In this document: piece by piece, positions 31,850-41,435 of the stretch | How positions within the stretch are numbered: position 1 is the first letter of the stretch | Layout of the letters: each line of letters starts with the position of its first letter | DNA from: Coptis chinensis | Lineage: Eukaryota > Streptophyta > Magnoliopsida > Ranunculales > Ranunculaceae | Reading direction: 5' to 3' | NCBI GenBank assembly: GCA_015680905.1 | Contig: CM027380.1 | Coordinates: 38,432,001-38,496,000, forward strand | Length of the DNA: 64,000 nt | Notes under the pieces: generated by a model | The model's input: the letters and a program-made list of their open reading frames with translations, nothing else | The model's database searches: none | Told to the model about the DNA's origin: nothing | Made by a program: the position numbers and the translations under genes

Positions 31850-33675
31850 AACCACCCCCAAACAGCATTTTGCTTGTCCTCAAGCAAAGATGAGATATTA
31901 GAATAAGTGACCAAAAATGGAGTTCTAACTACTCTCGTTTCGCTGAGTGCGATTGCATTGACCATATGCAACAAGGCCTTAAACCACTAGGAATTCCCTA
32001 GTGGACGAGTTATAGCCTCGTGAGAGTTTTCCAGTGAAAGTACTCACAAACTTCATCTATACTACAATGAATAAGAAATAAAACTATTGTTTCCTTATCC
32101 ATGCTCTAAATTAACTATACCTCTAACTAGCAATGCATATAGAGTAATCAAGTCGAAACCTAAGCTAATATATGCATAATAATCAATAATCTACAATAAC
32201 ATATATACAATGAGTAATACTATGAAATGCCTAGCAGGTCCGTTTCTGAAACTCGGAATAGCGTCCTTAAGTAGGTTCTCACAATAATAGTCAAGATACA
32301 ACACTCTGATTTTTCCACTCATGTTCATTTACTCCGATTAATGCGATGGGCACACTTTACCTTAAATCTCAATGACAACAAGGAAGCCGAGTCGATCAAA
32401 CACATCTGCCACTTACTATCACACTAACCTATTCCTAATTGAGCTAGAGGTCTTTAATAGGTGTTGCGGGGATTAGGGGATGGTTTAAGAAGGAAGGAAA
32501 TGGATATTCAAAAAAGACAAGTCTGAGATAATAGAGTTTTCAAATTATGTAACTTAGAGAAAACCTTGTTATTTTCTTTTGCTTCTATACTTTGTTTCCA
32601 TCCTTAGCCATATTTTTCTTTTTCTTTTCTTTGGCTTTTGACTCCCTTTTATTCTATTTTTGGAGTTTTTCTTTATTTCTATTTTTTTTTCTTTTCCTTG
32701 GATGGAAACTTCTTTTCTTTTTCTAAAGCAACTAACTAATTTTTGTTTACACAGGTTTTTCTCTTCTTCTTTCTTCACTCATTCTATTATCAGACTTATT
32801 CTAGATTGGGTAAGTTGAATTTTTTTATTTTGTTTTGTTTTTGTAACAGGGTAAAGGATTTGTGGTTTATGGAAGGCTAAAGAAAGGCTCAGAGGGGCGA
32901 CTAGCGGAAAATAATTCATCGGGTTGAATTTCTGGCTATATCGATCCAAAGAGGGCCTAAATTCTCGCTTAGGATATGGTTTAGTGATCAAGCAAGTGGA
33001 CGTGTGATTTCTCTATCCGGATTTTACTTCTCCCTCGTGTCATTTCTCAAATGTTTCGCTCATATAAGGCTTTAGGCTATATTCTCACAGGATTTGTAGA
33101 ATAAGTACTCTAGCCTAGATTTCAGAAACTTACTGCTAACAATCATAGATACTCATGTAATATATTTATAAATAGATGCAAAGATTATTATCTACATATT
33201 AACCTAAGTTTCTAACAATTATTCTAATGCAAAAGCTACGTGAGACTTCTAGATTGTTAAGAGCATAGAGAAAGAAAACAATACCACTATTCCTAAGTGT
33301 ATAGCATAACTTATTTATTTATATTTTTGAATTTTTGAAATTTTAACTAGAAGACAAATGCATATTATACATATCTATATCCTAACAGATGCCTTAATTA
33401 CACGTGTTTCTATGCCCCCCCCAAACAAGAAGCATGCTTTGTCCTCAAAGTATTGTAAATAAAAAGGGTAGGAAAAATACCATTGAAACGTGTGAAATTC
33501 AGGAACATCTGCAAAACAAAGTTAGAACGTACTAATATAGGAAATAAAACCGACGAACTCTATAACGAGTTCTACCCATTATGGGGTTAACAAGAATGAA
33601 ATTGCTTGGGACATAAGCGGACACTAACTAGAATGAAAACTTACCTTATCTCCCCGCGATTACTCATCATCTTCC
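31850..33675 (-). other. E2 3' noncoding module bounded by polypurine-tract-like motifs
   Basis: The terminal polypurine tract (complement of aaccacccccaaacagc) touches the LTR. A second copy with the same GAGGACAA companion lies at 33414-33450. Between them is sequence conserved in E1, E3 and E4, including a block around 32930-32980 (complement of atcgatatagccagaaattc) and a long A/T-rich tract. The small basic ORFs here come from low-complexity sequence. Confidence 0.75.
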
Positions 33676-34594
33676 TCATCCTCTTCTTCCATAAAGAAGT
33701 GAGGTTCCTTTAAGGCTGCCATGCCATGATAATTTGCCGGCTTCCCACCATTTATCATCTATTATTGCTAACCTATTAAGAGCCACTTGTGCGACAGGGT
33801 GTAGGGTGCAACCTGATGAGGTTGTATCCTCCACCCTTTGCCAAGTCATTACACGGAAGGATCGAATAATACTATTGGTGGGTCGCATGCGATTAATGTC
33901 GACCGTAATCCAATCCGTGAAACGTGTACAAAAAAATGGAAAGAAACATAGCATAATACGGAAACTAGAACAGGCATAAGAAGGAACTTATGCCTCATGC
34001 TATGGGATCGAGCTAAACTAGACATCAAGGTTCGGGAAGGTCATGACACATACGTCCCGAGTGGCTAAAGCAAGGAAAAACGCCGCAAGTGGCATCATTC
34101 ACGTAAGAAAAAAGCGCCATTCCCTAAAATGTTTAGCATGATCCAAAACATAACAGTTCCTATGTTCATGGACAAAGCTACCAAAAGCGGCGTTATAGTC
34201 CCCTTGGTCCTCGATATTTAAAATGCCCGCCCCCATACTGACTCATGCAAAACTCATAAGTGTAGACATACATATTATCTACCCAATAACACCATGGGTC
34301 TTGTATTTCAGCGGGCATAGCAATTCCAAGAACAAATGCTAGCAAGAACACGGTAATTTCCATTGGTTCATTATCAATGTTGATGGAGAACACTTGTTCT
34401 CCATCCGGTCTTTTAAAGAAAATGCGATTACCGTAAAAATAAGATGCTAGTGTTGGAGAATAAAGTGCATCGTCTTACCATAAGCGGCTCCCAACCAACG
34501 TATGTGATAAACGCCAGCGAAACCAAGCACCATAAGTAGTGCTTTGGAACAAATCTTCGAAAGACTGTTCCGGTATCAATGTTGGAGATGTCAT
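33676..34594 (-). pseudogene. E2 ORF4: conserved unrecognised ORF, decayed
   Basis: Starts at the ATG at 34592-34594 (MTSPTLIPEQSFEDLF) and can be followed through shifts and stops: DGEQVFSINIDN, YTYEFCMSQYGGG, a methionine- and arginine-containing stretch, then FTDWITVDINRMRPTN, IDDKWWEAGK and a final SLLYGRRG. The same order is readable in E3 at 55559-56440. No domain is recognised. Sharing between two elements whose other parts differ implies it was once a functional gene of this family. Upstream lies a TATA-like promoter and a GC-rich leader. Confidence 0.6.
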
Positions 34595-34900
34595 CTCAAA
34601 ATTACGCTCTGGAATAGCTGCGAATGATCCGGAAACTACCTGCAGAAAACTGGAATTTTTCAGGTCCACGGAAGTCAGGGCGCGAGTGCGCTCTCTTAGG
34701 GCGCGAGTGCGCTCTGAAGAATTGGAATTCCAGTGTTTGAGCGCGGGTTGCGCTCACACCACCTTGGCCGCGAAAAGGCCTCGACAAAAAACTGAAAAAA
34801 ATTGCGAGGCGAGTGCGCCGAGTTGCGTAAACTTCGGAAAATGAGGCAAAACATGGGATTCGTGGGAGTGAACGGTGAGTTATGGAGGTTAGGTGTATTG
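34595..34900 (-). repeat. GC-rich leader repeats before ORF4 (E2)
   Basis: The plus strand shows agggcgcgagtgcgctct twice in tandem (about 34676-34714), then a related gagcgcgggttgcgctc at about 34739-34756. The minus strand reads aacactggaattccaa between them. Similar gagcgcaacccgc and aacactggaa phrases occur in the RNA leader of E3 (46630-46690), and related motifs in the E2 leader. Confidence 0.65.
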
Positions 34901-34908
34901 TGAGTTGT

Positions 34909-34936
34909 GAGTGTAGAATGTATGAAGTTTATATAG
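34909..34936 (-). promoter_or_regulatory. TATA-like internal promoter upstream of ORF4 in E2
   Basis: The minus strand reads aaaacctatataaacttcat followed by acattctacactcac. A plant-type TATATAA box thus lies about 25-30 bases before a pyrimidine/adenine start-like sequence, and about 310 bases before the ORF4 ATG. The flanking block is also present in E1 (about 24745-24870) and E3 (about 55115-55240), where the TATA is altered (ctctaaaaac, ctatttaaac). Promoter function is inference. Confidence 0.5.
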
Positions 34937-35404
34937 GTTTTAAGTTGCTAAAACGGATCGGGAAGTTGCCAAAAGGTTTTTACGGCAGTTTCCGGAAATA
35001 CCAAATTTTCAAACCCGAAAACGGAAACAACTCATTTTCTTGATTCTAAAACAAACCTAGTATCTTTTAGGTTGAATTAATGATAGAATCTACCTATTTA
35101 ATCGATATTTCATCCTACCATGATACTTATTCATAGATATGCCTAAACGGCCATATTTTCACCTTGACTCCGCAATAAATTCTAAGACGAGGGTCATATA
35201 AAAATCATGCTGGAATAGATAAAACCACCCCCAAACAATTTGGGAAGGTGGGATCAATATTAAACAACCACGCATAATGAAAATAACCGCATTATATTAA
35301 AAATTTCATTCGAAGTACATTTCACTACAAAATTCAAATTACGGAAATAAAACTTACATGAAAATAAATGACAATAATGAAACTACAAATAAAAATAGAG
35401 CATC
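34937..35404 (-). other. E2 spacer between the env-like ORF and the internal promoter
   Basis: No ORF. Contains the sequence shared with E1 and E3 just upstream of the promoter block, and a further polypurine-tract-like motif at 35224-35240 (complement of accacccccaaacaatttgg). Confidence 0.6.
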
Positions 35405-36578
35405 AAACGATACTATCCCTAATCACTCCTGTACTGGTAGCGGAGGGCACACGCTTAGGAGATGGCTCCTGAGCTCCCGATGGGCCAGCACCATTCGTCC
35501 TTCGGCGACGACGCTCGTGCCTCGATGGTGTGTCCTCAGAAGGAGAGTCCCCGTGAGGTGGGAATCGTGCGAGCATGTCGGTCCGGAATTAGCGCTGAGC
35601 TTCTAGCTCGGCCCTCATCTGTTCCCACCTCTCATCCTCTCTCGGTAATGGATCTCGGTTATGATGGATAGTTGCCTGTCGAATCCGGAGGTCTTCACAG
35701 ATGGTGTTGAGCGAACGAATGCCACGATGAATTACGGCCATGCGTTCTGCGTCTGACCAGCACCTCTCCAGGGCATCCACATCAAAACAAGTCAAATCCT
35801 CCTCATCCTCCTCAGCATTCTCGTTTCCCCCATCTTCCTCAGCATTCTCATTTCCCCCATCATACTCCTTGTCCTCTACCCGATCCTCAGGCAACATTCA
35901 AACTCGTTGGACACACTCCTTATAGATGCGAGGGTTTCGGTGTAGGGTGATGTATGTCCTATCAGACGCCTGAGCTGCTCTCAACTTCAGCATGATCTTG
36001 GTTATCAACACAGGGAGAGGTGCAACAGACTTCCCTACTCCCCTAATCATGCTAAGTAAAAACTCCAAGATACAGAGCTGGTACTTCTGCTCCTGGAGTA
36101 ATTATAAGATGTGGAGGCAGTTCAGGCCGATGTCGCTGACCTTCTCCTTCCCCAGGATGTTCCGACCAATCCATCGAAATGCTGCGGCCGGTTGTTGGTC
36201 CTAAGATGCTGGGCGAACACAATGCGATCTCGCATTGTAGTTCCCTTCTGTAACCGTCACGTTCATCAATGGCTCTACCCCATTATATTGGGACTCCTGC
36301 AACATGACATCCAGATGGATTCTAGGCGGAATGCCTAGAATCTCAGCCAACAACCCCGTCGTCACTTCGTTCCTCCTCTTCGCCACCATAACAAAAATCC
36401 TAGTCCCTTCCAATTCCCTCGTATTGTAGAACTGTCGGACTAAGTCCTCGTGGTAATAGGCTTCAGTCGAGTACCACAAGCTATTCCAGTCTCTACTGAT
36501 CATTTCGTCATCGTAAAATGGCGCGAAGTGGTCACCAGTAAAAGCTTGCTCTGGCAAAATTCGACGTTGTTGAGCCAT
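35405..36578 (-). pseudogene. E2 env-like/third ORF (Athila type), interrupted
   Basis: Begins MAQQRRILPEQAF (ATG 36576-36578) and continues HFAPFYDDEMISRDWNSLWY, then LVRQFYNTRELEGTRIFVMV and LLAEILGIPP, the pattern seen in the ORF that follows integrase in Athila-type elements. After frameshifts near 36200 the frame resumes at 35897 with an acidic stretch containing a duplicated GGNENAEED. It then has a predicted coiled-coil region (RGIRSLNTICEDLRIRQ), a stop, and a basic tail (RHERRRRRTNG). No hydrophobic transmembrane segment is apparent. E3 carries the homologue at 53617-54765. Confidence 0.7.
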
Positions 36579-37631
36579 TTTAGTGTTTTGAATGTAGTGG
36601 GGGTTTAAATGGGATGTGGTGGTGGAATTTGTATCGACCGACTGAAGCAAACAGTGGTGGTGGCGCGACAGCACCAAAATTTTTAATTTAATTTGATTTT
36701 CCGGTGGTTTTTGTTGATGTAAATCGGTGTAGGGTGTGGGGCTCGCGGTTGAGTCGATTTGGTTGGGTCTTGATTATGGGCGGGTAAATTTAGTTTTCTT
36801 TTTAATTTTATTTTGTTTTAGGTTTTTGGAGCTTTGGTGGCGTTAATGGCGGTTTTGAGAAGATGATCGCGACTATTGGGCTAAGGTAAAAAGGCGAGTC
36901 TCGGTGGGCTGGTCAGGTTGCCCCAGCCCAATTCGAAATTTGTGAATTTTTTGATTTTTTCACGAAACTTCAAATCAAAATTGCCACTTCGTTACCGGTC
37001 CGATTTTTGCGAATGAGATATGGAAATGATCAGGAGAGAATTTCCAATCCAATGATCCATAAAACACTCTATTCCGACCGTGAATGACATATAAGATAGT
37101 ATAAAACGCCTCGAAGTGCGTGCATGATGTACGTTATGCGAACGACTGAACTCTAAATTCATAGATTATGTCAACCCGAATTGGAATACAATTAAACGGC
37201 CTAAGCAATTCTAATGGGACATAAAACATTTTAGGACGGAAACACGAACACCCCACCCCCAAACAAATTTTTTACAACGAAGCTTAGAAAATTTGTTTTT
37301 AGTAGTGGGTCTTTTAAAGTCAGATTCCCGAGACTTCCTAGAATACTATGTTTATTATTTAATATTTTTTTCTTTTATAAGGAAAAACAATAAGCAAGAA
37401 AGACATAATTCACCCCGTAGAGAAACATGACTCAAAAATCCGAGAAAAACATGCAAGAGTGGAAAACGTGAATTATGTTAATCGTGGACTTAGGATCCGG
37501 TACTTACAGCCACACACTCCGTAGGGAGGGCCAGGTTACCTTAATGGTGCACTCACCAATATATGGAAATGAAAGGAAATGCACCAAACACAAAAGTTGA
37601 GTCGTTTATAGTCAGATACTCGAGACTTTTT
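36579..37631 (-). other. E2 noncoding sequence before the env-like ORF
   Basis: No ORF. Corresponds to E3 at about 52610-53616: shared phrases include tggaaattctct, gatcatttcca and aatcggacc. A polypurine-tract-like motif lies at 37250-37266. A pyrimidine-rich stretch just before the ATG could supply a splice acceptor, but the site is not certain. Confidence 0.6.
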
Positions 37632-38423
37632 CTAAACATATGTATGAACATACAGTTTATCATATATCAACAACCGAAATAGTTGTGGATCATTCCATAA
37701 ATAAATATCACAAAAAACATATCCAAACACAATCAAGCACCAAGATTTCCTATGACGCAACCTAGAAAAATGAAAGCGAAGTCGGATAACCCTATTACTT
37801 AACCTAGCATGCACCTTCTTTTTCATTTTTGAACGAGAGGGTGTCCTAGTGAATAAGTGTGGAAGAGTGAATGGTTGTGTAGAATATGGTGGATATGGGT
37901 AAGTTGTAGAAGGAAAACATGGAAAAAATGAGGATGTGGGTTTAGCACAAAACTCATTCATAGTGTAGGTAGGGACTGTCTCAAGTCTGAAAATAAAGGT
38001 GTCAAACGCTTTTGTCTTCTGAAGTATTTGTTTTCTAGGTGAATTTAAAAAATTATAAAACACAGAAGAAACAACCGGATCGAGTGCAAACTCGAGATTC
38101 CTTTGAAAGGGTGGAAGGAGGGGAGTCGAGGTGGATGTTGTGCAAAGTAGTTCTTGATAGGGTGAATCATCACCTGCTCTAAGAAACTCATCGAATTGCT
38201 CATCTAGATTGGTCATATCCTCGTTACTATGATAGTCCTCTACATCTTTGAGAAAGTCATCTATCTCATCCTCATCCGTAATATGTGTATCGACTAGTGT
38301 AGGGATGGAAATGTTGGAGTCTGAACTTCCAAAGGAAAGAAATTTGGGAATATGATTATCAGGGAACGTGTTGTTGAAATAATCTCGAGCAAAGCTCTCG
38401 ATCATGCTAACCTTTCCATCCAT
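37632..38423 (-). CDS. E2 pol-replacing ORF (263 codons), unrecognised
   Basis: Open reading on the minus strand after the protease, starting MDGKVSMIESFARDYFNN. The first 30 or so residues match the protease-RT linker of E3 (KIESLAQDYFNN). Beyond FLSFG the two part: E3 goes on into RT, while E2 has an acidic stretch (DEDEIDDFLKDVED), then PPFQRNLEFALDP, a serine/proline/tyrosine-rich part, a basic part (SKMKKKVHARLSNR) and a hydrophobic stretch ending near DPQLFRLLIYDK. E4 has a related ORF in the same place. There is no enzyme motif. Being open for 263 codons in otherwise decayed surroundings is notable. Function unknown. Confidence 0.6.
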   Translation of the reverse strand: MDGKVSMIESFARDYFNNTFPDNHIPKFLSFGSSDSNISIPTLVDTHITDEDEIDDFLKDVEDYHSNEDMTNLDEQFDEFLRAGDDSPYQELLCTTSTSTPLLPPFQRNLEFALDPVVSSVFYNFLNSPRKQILQKTKAFDTFIFRLETVPTYTMNEFCAKPTSSFFPCFPSTTYPYPPYSTQPFTLPHLFTRTPSRSKMKKKVHARLSNRVIRLRFHFSRLRHRKSWCLIVFGYVFCDIYLWNDPQLFRLLIYDKLYVHTYV

Positions 38424-38471
38424 AGATAGCGAATCGGGTAATCGCGTGTCTTTGTTTTAAAAACATTGACT

Positions 38472-39065
38472 TCAACAAAGAAGATGGCCAAAAGACATGG
38501 ACATTGAACCGTCGCGGCAATTAATGAGCGCATTGGCAGTTGCTAGGAAAGGACGCCCTAAGATGATCTGGACAGAGTTGTTAACGACTTCTGTATCGAG
38601 GATGACAAAATCAGCCGGATAGTAGAAATCCTGAATTTTTACCAGAACATTTTCGATGACACCCTTAGGATACTTAATAGACCGATCAGCTAATTGCAAC
38701 GTCATTTTAGTGGGTTGCATCTCGTCTAGACCTATTTGTCTATACAAATAAAACGGGAGTAAGTTAACACTAGCCCCCAAGTCTAATAACGCGGTCGTCG
38801 TATAAGAATCTCCTAAGGTGCATTGTACAGTAGGACGACCAGGGTCCTTGTACTTAACAATTCCATTATGTTCAGATAAAGTTGGGAATTGTTCTGTTAA
38901 AAAGGCGGCTTTTGGTATATTGGTCTTACGCCTAGTAGTACACAATTCCTTAAGAAACTTAGCATGGTGTGGTAGCTTTTTAATAGCTTCGAGGAAGGGA
39001 AGGTTTATAGTTAGATTCTTGAAAACATCCCTAATCTCCTCATAATTTGTATCCCAAGTTAACAC
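38472..39065 (-). pseudogene. E2 aspartic protease region
   Basis: Minus-strand reading of 197 codons with the gag-pro linker (FLEAIKKLPHHAKFLKELCT, then RKTNIPKAAFLTEQFP), the protease active site LLDLGASVNLLPF, then TLQLADRSIKYP and VQIILGRPFLATANALINC. The domain itself is open from about 39065 to 38472 and might once have been active. The frame to gag upstream is broken. E3 at 48590-49180 and E1 have the same domain. Confidence 0.88.
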
Positions 39066-39533
39066 GGCTAATTTTTGTGGAAACGGTGGTTTCGTCTATA
39101 TTTAGCAATGGTATCACCCTGGATGTTTAACCATGGCTTTCGTTTCTTAGGTTGTGTTGTGTAACCGGTACCTCTACGATTGGTAGGCTCTTCAGTTTCT
39201 ATTTTTCATTATCTAGTAAAATAGCGGTGTAGGGGTGATCGTGGGGTAACTATAGGCATAGTTGCTTTGTTATCAACCACTCTGCCCGAAGCGGAGAGTG
39301 GTGATGGCCTTTAGCTCACCTACATTTTCATATTCATTACTAGTATTATCGGTTACCTCAAAGGCTGTATTTGTTGTTTTAGGATTAGGTATTTAAGTGA
39401 CTTGGAAACACACCTTTGGGTTGGGCTTTATCTTGAGCCAACCTGTTGGGTTAAATTATTAACGGATTGTAGAAGCCGCTGGTTAGATTGAGCCATGGTT
39501 TGGAAAAGTTTTTGGCTTACTTGTATGAAGGTG

Positions 39534-40764
39534 TCAAGACAATCCGTTGTGTGTGGGTGTAGTAGTCACGGGTGGTGTGATTGGAACTATTTCACATGAA
39601 TTATTTATGGGTGGATTTTGATAGTTATTATTTACCGAAACGATACCTCTATTAGCAATATAATTATTATAACTACCTTGACTTTGTGCTTGACCTTGTC
39701 GAGGTTGCATTTGGTTGTTATAATTATTAAAATTACCCTGACCCTCGCCCTTGTCGTGGTGGAGCTTGGTTAAAACTTTGTGTTGGCCTAACATATTGAT
39801 TATTGTACCCTGGAGGTGTGACGTGTTGGTTATTTCTCCAACCGAAGTTGGGATTTTGTCTCCAAGGGGCGTTAGGTTCACTATTAATGGAACAAGCCTG
39901 TTCATAGGCAATAGGACAGTGGGAGTCGGGATGCTCAGGGCTCCAACAGAAACTACATGGATTTGAATTTATGTTCATGACGGGGATAGGCTTTTGTTGA
40001 ACAGAAATGGCCTCTACCTTTTTAGTGAGTGATTTGATTAGAGTTTTAAGCTCGGGATCGTGTTTAATTTCAAACATACCAAATGGCCTTAATCAGTATT
40101 TGATGAACTAAGCGGAGCGATGGATATCATCACTACCCCCCAGTTGTTATTTAAGCTTTAGTTTGATCCTCTAAAAATTTATAAGCCTCCTCGAGGCTCC
40201 TTTGCTTAAGAAACTACCCCATTCATTATGTCTAGGACTTCTTTATGGTGGTGTAGAAGTCCTTTGAAAAAGGCAAGAACTAACGTGTCTTTCGCTAAGT
40301 TATGATGTGGACACTCTATAAGGAGATCGGTGAAACAATTCCAAGCCTCTGAAAATGTTTCATGAGGATTTTGTCGAAAAAAATGAATCTTGGAAAGCAT
40401 CTCATCCGTCTTTAGGGGTGGGTAAAAATGTTCCATAAATAGCTGAACAAGTTTAGCCCACGAGTCCACAGAATTAGGCGTTTGGGCAATTAACCAAGAC
40501 GCCGCCTTATCGGCTAAGGTGAAAGGGAATACCCTGAGTTTAATTTGTTCCGCACCAACCGTAGGATGGTGGAATGTTGTTAGGACTTGTTCAATCCTAC
40601 GCATGTGCTGATAAGGTTTTTCATGGTCTAATCCATGAAAAACGGGTAACAAATTAAAAATATTTGGGGATTCGAAATCCCCACTCGGGTCTAGAACGAT
40701 GCAAGATTTAGGGCTATCGCCAAGGCTTTGTAGAAGTCGAGAGAGGAGTCTCTTCTTCGGGCAT
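39534..40764 (-). pseudogene. E2 gag with zinc knuckle, interrupted
   Basis: From about 40764 (MPEEETPLS) the frame shifts near 40680 to the gag core at 40652-40206: LPVFHGLDHEKPYQHMRRIE, LRVFPFTLADKAASWL, LFMEHFYPPLKTDEML, FRQNPHETFSEAWN. Stops and shifts follow. At 40077-39733 a CCHC knuckle is intact (CSFCWSPEHPDSHC: C-x2-C-x4-H-x4-C), then a Q/N/G-rich tail with repeats of NNYNNQ type. E3 carries the same core at 47129-47680. Confidence 0.85.
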
Positions 40765-41416
40765 TGTGTCAGGTGATGTGTGTGAAATAGTAGCTAGAGG
40801 TGTAGTGGGTGGTATACTAGATAGACTTATTTGTTGACGTTGTTGTGTAATTACGTTCGGTGTTTTTGTTCGGCCATACCTTAATCTCATACAAGGCTAA
40901 AACCAAATTTAGCTAAACACATCAACACTCCAAACAATTCTGATACACTAGTATAAACCTCTAACAGGAGATGCGAGGTGCGGAAGAAAGGAATACCTGA
41001 TTGCGTCCTTGCTTCGCTTATGAATAGCGTCTTGTTTACGCGTATTCAGTGTATATAACAAGTTAGAACACTGAAAAACTTGAAAAATCAAAGTTCGAGT
41101 CAAAACTGTAGAATTCCAGAAAAATTAGCAAAGGCGGTGCTCTCTCATAGAAGCGCCGATCGCTCCGTGTAATTTTCAAATTACAGTGTTTTTAGGGTGG
41201 TCCCAGCCACACAGGTTCGGGTCAAAAAAGCTCAAGGTTCCAGCTATAGGCGGTGTGCTCATTTCTTCCTTGAGCTGGTGCGCTTCGGTAATTTCTCGCT
41301 GAAATTTTCAACGATGAAACGGAAAAACCACAGTATGAATCAAACACGGGTGGGTGGGTGAAATGGGACTTTAAGAAAAGTACTTACACTATGAAAACAA
41401 TGCGAAAGTGCAACTA
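40765..41416 (-). other. E2 leader between primer site and gag
   Basis: Noncoding leader of the element RNA. It contains GC-rich phrases (gagcgatcggcgctt, gaagcgcaccagctc on the minus strand) and aacactgtaatttgaaa, resembling those before ORF4. No ORF. Confidence 0.6.
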
Positions 41417-41433
41417 AGATGGCAGCGGCGCCA
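41417..41433 (-). other. E2 primer binding site (tRNA-Asp-like)
   Basis: The minus strand reads TTATCA, aa, tggcgccgctgccatct; the first 13 bases match the tRNA-Asp-type primer site apart from one change. The two-base spacer (aa) is the same in E3. Confidence 0.82.
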
Positions 41434-41435
41434 TT

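Noticed and set aside
32569..32778. Lysine-rich small ORF in the E2 3' module
   Set aside because: Comes from a T/C-rich tract that is present but not open in E3 and E4.
35358..35671. Plus-strand arginine/serine-rich ORFs of 82 and 69 codons
   Set aside because: Shadows of the basic C-terminus of the E2 env-like ORF on the minus strand.
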